A stretch of 8,862 bases of DNA from CAYJUM01 sp964478915. GTDB taxonomy: Bacteria > Nitrospirota > Nitrospiria > Nitrospirales > Nitrospiraceae. The notes below the pieces were generated by a model, which saw only the letters and a program-made list of their open reading frames with translations, was not told the origin of the DNA and searched no databases. The DNA lies in the NCBI GenBank assembly GCA_964478915.1, contig CAYZKG010000115.1, positions 1 to 8,862 on the forward strand, in the 5' to 3' direction. Positions 4,510 to 8,862 of this stretch are shown here, one piece after another. A program made the position numbers and the translations under genes. How positions within the stretch are numbered: the first letter of the stretch is position 1; each line of letters begins with the position of its first letter.

Positions 4510-5855
4510 CGGACGGTTCCCCCTCCGTGGCTGACCCCTCCGCTGATCGCCCGGATCTCTTCCAAGGTCTTCTCGACTTCGTCCGATGACGTAAGCAGGC
4601 TTGGTGCCAAGCGGACATACTTGGTCGCGTAAGGCGTGACGCTGGCCATGATCCGGCGCGTGCGCAGGTGCTCCACCACTCTGTCCGGTTTCCAGCCCTC
4701 CACCTCAAAACAGACGATCCCGGCAGACAGCTCTCGGGAGCGTGGTGTGCGAAGCGTCACGTGTGCCATCCGCGTCAGCCCGTCTTTCATCCGATCGTTC
4801 AGCGCGTGGATGCGCTCCGCGACGCGCGACTTTCCGATGGCTTGATGGAACCGGAACGCCTCAGCCAAGGCCCACCGGTGCTCGAACGAATGGAACCCAC
4901 CCGGCGTCATGATCGCGCCGAACGGGAGATCGCGCGGCGTGGTCTCCTTCATCCAGATGCGATACGCCTCGAAGTTGAACGTGGGGATGATGGCGCTTGC
5001 CGCGGGCCAGGCACGCGGGTGCCCCCAGACAAGTCCGGTCCCCCGCGGCCCGAACACCCATTTGTGCGTGCCGGCGATGAAAAAATCACAGCCGAGATCT
5101 TCCATGCTGGCATCCTCGACGCCGAGCCCGTGCACCCCGTCGACGCAGAGCAGCGCCCGGTCGCCCTCGGCCCGGCCAGCATTGACATTGGCGAGGGCTG
5201 CGGCCATTTCCCGGATCGGCAGTTTGAGCCCGGTGCTCGAGTGCACCCAGGTGACCGCCACGATGCGCGTCTGGGGGCGCACCGCTTGCACCAAGGTCTC
5301 GACGATCTCGTCGCGCGAGACCGACGCAAGCCGCCGGTACAGCGGGATCTGCCGGATGGAGGCGCCCGTCCGCGCGGCCCGCAGGCGAAGCGATTCCTCC
5401 GTCGAATAATGGTCATGCACCGTGGTCAGCACTTCCTGATCCGGCCGGAGGCGAAGGCCACCGTACAGGAGCGCAAGGCCCATGGTCGTGCTGTCGGTGA
5501 GGGCGATATCGGTCGGGGTCACCCCCATATACTCGGCGGCGGCCCGCAGCACGGCCGCCTCCAGCGGCTCGTTCTGGTCGAGCCAATATCCCATGGGATT
5601 GTCGTCCAGCCCACGGCGGTGTCGCTCGATGGCCGCGCGCACCGGAGTGGGATGTGAGGCGAGAAAGAAGCAGGACATGTGGATAAAATCGCGGGAGAGC
5701 GGAAACTGATCACGGACCGCGTCCCAACTCTCCATCGGAGCGAGCGACGCAGCGCCCATGGCCGAGCCGGCCAGTGCTCGGAGAGACGGAGAGTCGGCCG
5801 CCAACAGCCCTGCGACGGCGAATCCGGTTCGCACCAGAAAGTCTCTGCGGGTCAT
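4506..5855 (-). CDS. Tat-exported class V aminotransferase-fold PLP enzyme
   Basis: This 449-aa protein belongs to the class V aminotransferase / cysteine desulfurase-like fold of PLP enzymes, nearest in style to the isopenicillin-N-epimerase-like group. Residues 1-30 are a twin-arginine signal (TRRDFLVRTGF, then an AVAGLLAA hydrophobic run and ALA-G as a likely cleavage site), so the folded holoenzyme should be exported by Tat. The core has TDSTTMGLALL (120-130) at the phosphate site, VTWVHSSTG (201-209), LLCVDGVHGLG (235-245) with Asp239 for the PLP nitrogen and His242, and DFFIAGTHKWVFGPRGTG (257-274) with Lys265 as the Schiff-base lysine. There is no obvious desulfurase active-site Cys loop at the C-terminus, so substrate and reaction (epimerase, lyase or aminotransferase) are open. 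AGGAGG lies 7 bases before ATG 5855, a strong start. It is a single gene, divergent from the decarboxylase operon, and its stop interlocks with the lipoprotein stop (TTAA 4506-4509). Confidence 0.9.
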   Translation of the reverse strand: MTRRDFLVRTGFAVAGLLAADSPSLRALAGSAMGAASLAPMESWDAVRDQFPLSRDFIHMSCFFLASHPTPVRAAIERHRRGLDDNPMGYWLDQNEPLEAAVLRAAAEYMGVTPTDIALTDSTTMGLALLYGGLRLRPDQEVLTTVHDHYSTEESLRLRAARTGASIRQIPLYRRLASVSRDEIVETLVQAVRPQTRIVAVTWVHSSTGLKLPIREMAAALANVNAGRAEGDRALLCVDGVHGLGVEDASMEDLGCDFFIAGTHKWVFGPRGTGLVWGHPRAWPAASAIIPTFNFEAYRIWMKETTPRDLPFGAIMTPGGFHSFEHRWALAEAFRFHQAIGKSRVAERIHALNDRMKDGLTRMAHVTLRTPRSRELSAGIVCFEVEGWKPDRVVEHLRTRRIMASVTPYATKYVRLAPSLLTSSDEVEKTLEEIRAISGGVSHGGGTVR

Positions 5856-5903
5856 GTCGTTCCCTCCTACGCTCCGAGTGATGGCCGTTCCTCAGGGGCC
5901 TCA

Positions 5904-5932
5904 TTGATCGGAACGGAGCGCTTCAGTATCAT
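5904..5932 (+). promoter_or_regulatory. Sigma70-like promoter of the decarboxylase-nfi-NTPase operon
   Basis: TTGATC (5904-5909) and TATCAT (5927-5932) have an ideal 17-base spacer and match the consensus 4/6 and 5/6. Transcription would begin at about 5939, giving a 50-base leader with AAGGAG before ATG 5989. On the other strand TATGAT (complement of 5928-5933) overlaps the same -10, so the divergent aminotransferase could compete for polymerase here, although its -35 is weak. Confidence 0.6.
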
Positions 5933-5988
5933 AACGCGTTTTCTCCGCACGGGCTTGGGGCATCGCCGGATACACAAGGAGCACCGAA

Positions 5989-7653
5989 ATGGCAAAGACT
6001 CGACACCCTGGATCAACCGTGTCGGATTATCTGATCACGCGGCTCGGGCAGGCCGGCGTGAAGCACATCTTCGGCGTGCCGGGCGACTACGTGCTGGACT
6101 TCATGGATCACCTCGTCAGCAGCCCGATCCGGCTGATCGGAACGTGCAACGAGCTGAATGCCGGCTATGCGGCGGACGCCTATGCGCGCATCAATGGGAT
6201 CGGCGCGGTGGTGGTGACCTACGACGTGGGTGGCTTCAGCGTCCTCAATGCGGTGGCGGGGGCCTATGCGGAGCGCGTGCCGCTCGTCGTGATCAGCGGA
6301 GCACCCCATTCCGCCCGGCGCCGGGAACCGACCCTGATGCATCACCTCGCCACGGACTACCGGCTCCAGTCCTCCGTGTACGAGAAGATCACCGTGGCCG
6401 CCGAAGTCCTCTCTGACCCAGAACGCGTCTCCGAGCAGGTTGATCGCGCGCTCAACGCCTGTCTGCTGCACAAGCGGCCCGTGTACCTTGAGATTCCGGT
6501 GGACCTGGTGGAGCGCCCGTGCCGGAAGCCGGCGGACGCGTGGCGGATGCCGCCTCCCAGCAGCGATCCTGCGATCCTGACCGAGTGCGTCAGCGAAGCC
6601 GCGGCGATGCTGAGCGCCGCCAAGCGCCCCGCGATCCTCGTCGGCGTGGAGGTGCACCGGTTCGGATTGCGCAATGCCACGGTGGCGCTGCTCGACAAGG
6701 CCGGCTATCCCGCGGCGACCACCGTCCATGGCAAGACGGCGATCCCCGAGGAGCACCCCGATTTCGTCGGTGTCTACCAGGGGGCGCTCAGCCGCGAGGA
6801 GGTCCGGGACGCGATCGAAGGGGCCGATTGCCTCCTCATGCTGGGGGCCTGGCTCACTGACATTACGACGGGCGGTTTTACCGCCCAGCTCGATCCGAAC
6901 CGGATGGTCAGCGCCAACTCCGATCGCGTGAAGATCCGCCATCATTACTTTGAGCAGGTATACCTCACGGACTTCATCCCGTCCCTGACCGCCGCCCTGA
7001 AGCCGAAGCCCGCCCGGAAAACGCAGCCGCCCCCGCGACTTCATGCACAGAAGGGCCCCTTTGTCCCGGAGCCAGGCCGGCCGCTGTCCGTAGCCAGGTT
7101 CTGGCCGCGCATGAGCCGGTTCATTGACGAGACCATGATCGTGCTGGCGGATACCGGCGATTCGATGATCGCCTCGGCGGAGCTCGAGACCGACAAGGCC
7201 GAAAGCTACATCGCCCAGGCCTACTATCTCTCCATCGGGTACACCTTGCCGGCCGCCCTGGGCGTCTCGCTCGCCCGGCCGGAAAAGCGCGCCGTGGTGT
7301 TCATCGGGGACGGGGCGTTCCAGATGACGGCCCAGGAACTGTCCACGATCCTCCGCTGTCGCGCCGCGCCGGTTATTTTCTTGATGAATAACGACGGCTA
7401 CGCGGTCGAGCGGGCCATCCATGACGGCCCGTACAATGAGCTCCAGCCGTGGAAGTATCACCGGCTTCCCGGCGTCTTCGGGGAGGCCGTGAGCGTGGAA
7501 GCACGCACGGAAGGGGACCTGGAACGCGCCCTGGCGACGGTGAAAGAGACCCGCGACAAGCTGGTCTTCGTCGAAGTCCACCTTGCGCGGACGGATTACT
7601 CCGACGCGGTCCGACGGTTGGGCAAACTCCTGCGGAAGCTCTCGGTCGAGTGA
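5989..7653 (+). CDS. Thiamine-diphosphate 2-oxo acid decarboxylase (pyruvate/indolepyruvate decarboxylase type)
   Basis: This full-length 554-aa enzyme is a ThDP-dependent non-oxidative decarboxylase that would turn a 2-oxo acid into an aldehyde and CO2 in the cytoplasm. All catalytic residues known from Zymomonas pyruvate decarboxylase are present: Asp33 in VPGDYVL (Asp27 there), Glu55 in CNELNAGYAADAYAR (Glu50), the His118-His119 pair in LMHH (His113-His114), and Glu474 in NNDGYAVERAIHDGPYN (Glu473). The ThDP/Mg motif GDG-x24-NN runs from residue 440 to 468. Domains are in normal order: PYR (about 1-185), middle (about 195-345), PP (about 370-540). VVVTYDVGGFSVLNAVAGAYAERVP and VYLEIPVDLVERP are also typical. 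The HH pair argues against acetolactate synthase or oxalyl-CoA decarboxylase. Pyruvate, phenylpyruvate and indolepyruvate are all possible substrates. Start: AAGGAG 7 bases before ATG. First gene of the operon; no alcohol or aldehyde dehydrogenase is nearby in the window. Confidence 0.93.
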   Translation: MAKTRHPGSTVSDYLITRLGQAGVKHIFGVPGDYVLDFMDHLVSSPIRLIGTCNELNAGYAADAYARINGIGAVVVTYDVGGFSVLNAVAGAYAERVPLVVISGAPHSARRREPTLMHHLATDYRLQSSVYEKITVAAEVLSDPERVSEQVDRALNACLLHKRPVYLEIPVDLVERPCRKPADAWRMPPPSSDPAILTECVSEAAAMLSAAKRPAILVGVEVHRFGLRNATVALLDKAGYPAATTVHGKTAIPEEHPDFVGVYQGALSREEVRDAIEGADCLLMLGAWLTDITTGGFTAQLDPNRMVSANSDRVKIRHHYFEQVYLTDFIPSLTAALKPKPARKTQPPPRLHAQKGPFVPEPGRPLSVARFWPRMSRFIDETMIVLADTGDSMIASAELETDKAESYIAQAYYLSIGYTLPAALGVSLARPEKRAVVFIGDGAFQMTAQELSTILRCRAAPVIFLMNNDGYAVERAIHDGPYNELQPWKYHRLPGVFGEAVSVEARTEGDLERALATVKETRDKLVFVEVHLARTDYSDAVRRLGKLLRKLSVE

Positions 7654-8372
7654 GAGCAGGGCGCGCGGCGGTGCAGATCCATCACTTCCACGCCTGGGAT
7701 GTCACTCCCGGAGAAGCAATACAAATTCAGCAGCAACTTTGCGCCAAGGTGATCCCACGCGGGAGGGTCGAGACGCCCAGCCTGATCGCCGGCGCGGATG
7801 CGGCCTTTGTCAAGGACACGGCGTATGCCATCGTGGTTGTCCTCACGTTTCCAAGGCTGGAAATCGTGGAGACCGTCGTGCACAAAGGTCACGTCTCCTT
7901 CCCGTACATTCCCGGCCTGTTGTCGTTCCGCGAAACCCCCGCGCTGGCGCAGGCCTTCGGCAAGCTCACGCACGACCCTGATTTGATCTTCATAGACGGT
8001 CAAGGTCTGGCGCATCCTCGGGCGGCCGGCATCGCCTGTCATATCGGCGTCATCCTGGATCGGCCGACCATCGGGTGCGCGAAATCGGTCTTGTTCGGGA
8101 CCTATGATGAGCCGAAGTCGTCCCGAGGGTCGGTCTCCTATCTTCGTAATGACGAGGGCCAGGTGGTGGGCGCGGCAGTGCGCACCCGAGACGGCGTCCA
8201 GCCTGTCTTTGTGTCGATCGGCCACAAGATTGACCTGGCCCAGGCGATTGAATTGACCTTAGCGTGCGGGAAAGGGTATCGCGTCCCTGAGCCTACCCGG
8301 CAGGCTGATCTCCTGGCTGAGCGCGCGAAGCACGAAGGAGAGCAGGGAGGCCAGTGCGACATGTTCTCCTGA
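7650..8372 (+). CDS. nfi: Endonuclease V (deoxyinosine 3'-endonuclease)
   Basis: Endonuclease V nicks DNA one phosphodiester 3' of deaminated bases, mainly hypoxanthine, to start repair. The motifs are complete: IAGADAAF with Asp50, FPYIPGLLSFRE (84-95) with the PYIP wedge and Glu95, and FIDGQGLAHPR (114-124) with Asp116; these correspond to the E. coli Asp35/Glu89/Asp110 metal-binding triad. GCAKSVLFG (142-150) carries the conserved Lys145. GTG 7650 overlaps the decarboxylase stop as GTGA and gives 240 aa; GTG 7671 gives 233 aa starting at QIHHFHAWDV, near the 223 aa of E. coli Nfi, and cannot be excluded. The frame stays open far upstream inside the decarboxylase, but that part is not protein-like. 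The last bases overlap the NTPase gene by 19 nt. Tight overlaps mean it is co-translated with both neighbours. Confidence 0.93.
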   Translation: MRAGRAAVQIHHFHAWDVTPGEAIQIQQQLCAKVIPRGRVETPSLIAGADAAFVKDTAYAIVVVLTFPRLEIVETVVHKGHVSFPYIPGLLSFRETPALAQAFGKLTHDPDLIFIDGQGLAHPRAAGIACHIGVILDRPTIGCAKSVLFGTYDEPKSSRGSVSYLRNDEGQVVGAAVRTRDGVQPVFVSIGHKIDLAQAIELTLACGKGYRVPEPTRQADLLAERAKHEGEQGGQCDMFS

Positions 8373-8862
8373 CAGGTGTGCCGGGCATCGGCAAGACGAC
8401 GCTGATCCGGGAACTGGCCAAACGCCTTGCGGCCTATCAGCCGGCCGGATTCTACACAGAAGAAATTCGTGAGAGGGAGGTTCGGAAGGGCTTCCGGCTC
8501 GTGTCGCTGGATGGCCACGAGCTGACGCTGGCTCACGTGAATAATCCAGGCCCCTTTCGGGTCGGTCGCTACAAGGTGGATGTGGCGGGGTTCGAGCGGC
8601 TGCTCGCCGCGCTCGATCTTCGCCACGCGCCAACCGGCGTGATCATCATTGACGAGATCGGCAAGATGGAATGCCTTTCCCGTCGCTTTACGGAAGACAT
8701 GACAGCCCTCCTGGACTCCTCGAAGACCGTCATCGCGACAATCGCCTTGAAGGCTACCGGCTTCATCCAGCAGGTCAAAGAACGCCCCGATTGCCGCCTG
8801 ATCCCCGTCACGGTTGCCAATCGCGACAGCCTCGCGGATAGCCTCTTCACGGAGCTACAACA
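8354..8862 (+). CDS. THEP1-type nucleoside-triphosphatase (partial, runs off the window)
   Basis: The frame from GTG 8354 has no stop to the end of the window (169 codons). Walker A is GVPGIGKT (residues 8-15) almost at the N-terminus, and Walker B is the THEP1 hallmark GVIIIDEIGKME (95-106). GFYTEEIR (32-39) and GFRLVSLDG (46-54) are also typical of this P-loop NTPase family (Aquifex aeolicus aaTHEP1, human NTPCR), which hydrolyses ATP, GTP and other NTPs slowly to NDPs. Family members are about 175-190 aa, so only a short C-terminal piece is missing. GTG 8354 is preceded by GGAGG (8346-8350) and AAGGAG (8335-8340) and lies inside the nfi gene, 19 nt overlap, so translation is probably coupled. 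The biological role of the family is poorly known. Confidence 0.9.
   Translation, partial: MRHVLLTGVPGIGKTTLIRELAKRLAAYQPAGFYTEEIREREVRKGFRLVSLDGHELTLAHVNNPGPFRVGRYKVDVAGFERLLAALDLRHAPTGVIIIDEIGKMECLSRRFTEDMTALLDSSKTVIATIALKATGFIQQVKERPDCRLIPVTVANRDSLADSLFTELQ

Noticed and set aside
4668..5657. 329-codon open frame on the plus strand
   Set aside because: Antisense shadow of the class V aminotransferase; His/Arg/Pro-rich product without recognisable domains.
6013..7581. 522-codon open frame on the minus strand
   Set aside because: It is the mirror of the decarboxylase frame. In GC-rich codon use the opposite strand stays open; the product has no motif and the plus-strand protein has a full catalytic set.
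7449..7649. Upstream extension of the endonuclease V frame
   Set aside because: It lies entirely inside the decarboxylase gene; the Arg/Gly-rich translation is unlike endonuclease V, whose homology begins after 7671.
1..8862. Search for CRISPR arrays, insertion sequences, tRNA or rRNA genes and toxin-antitoxin or phage-defence genes
   Set aside because: No regularly spaced repeats, terminal inverted repeats with a transposase, cloverleaf-like genes or defence-domain motifs were seen on either strand.

Overview
This is a GC-rich, gene-dense bacterial chromosome segment with housekeeping and accessory metabolic genes. I see no insertion sequence, phage gene, tRNA, rRNA or CRISPR array. The gene content (glycine-cleavage T protein, Nudix ADP-sugar hydrolase, CheY-like receiver, exported MsrA, BamE-like lipoprotein, Tat-signalled class V aminotransferase, pyruvate-decarboxylase-type enzyme, endonuclease V, THEP1-type NTPase) and the GC-rich style point to an environmental Gram-negative bacterium. 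Nitrospirota (Nitrospira-like) is my best guess, but no marker gene here proves it.

Layout: (1) 1-1743, a rightward operon: the last 16 codons of an FKBP-type prolyl isomerase, then gcvT (probable non-ATG start), then a Nudix hydrolase that overlaps gcvT by a GTGA. (2) 1744-2221, a 478-base gap with a terminator-like hairpin, an AT-rich stretch and four DnaA-box-like 9-mers within 46 bases. This is the most unexpected non-coding signal in the window. (3) 2222-3220, a stand-alone response-regulator receiver and a small Cys/Pro-rich unknown protein, both rightward. (4) 3221-3310, a convergent gap holding two hairpins built on a repeated CGGGTACCCG. (5) 3311-3937 leftward msrA, divergent from (6) 4027-4509, a BamE/SmpA-like lipoprotein that looks leaderless. 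(7) 4506-5855, a leftward Tat-exported PLP enzyme whose stop codon interlocks with the lipoprotein stop in a shared TTAA. (8) 5904-8862, a rightward operon with a good sigma70-like promoter: a 2-oxo acid (pyruvate-type) decarboxylase, endonuclease V (nfi) and a THEP1-like NTPase that runs off the right edge. All three genes overlap their neighbours.

How the genes may work together: gcvT and the Nudix hydrolase are co-translated, but I infer no shared pathway. MsrA, the lipoprotein and the Tat aminotransferase are all predicted to act outside the cytoplasm. The last operon is the odd one: a fermentative-type decarboxylase coupled to an enzyme that cuts DNA at deaminated purines and to an NTPase family that hydrolyses NTPs. 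A nucleotide/DNA-deamination defence pair (endonuclease V plus NTPase) attached to a carbon-metabolism gene is a reasonable hypothesis, not a demonstrated system. I found no clearly new defence or mobile system.
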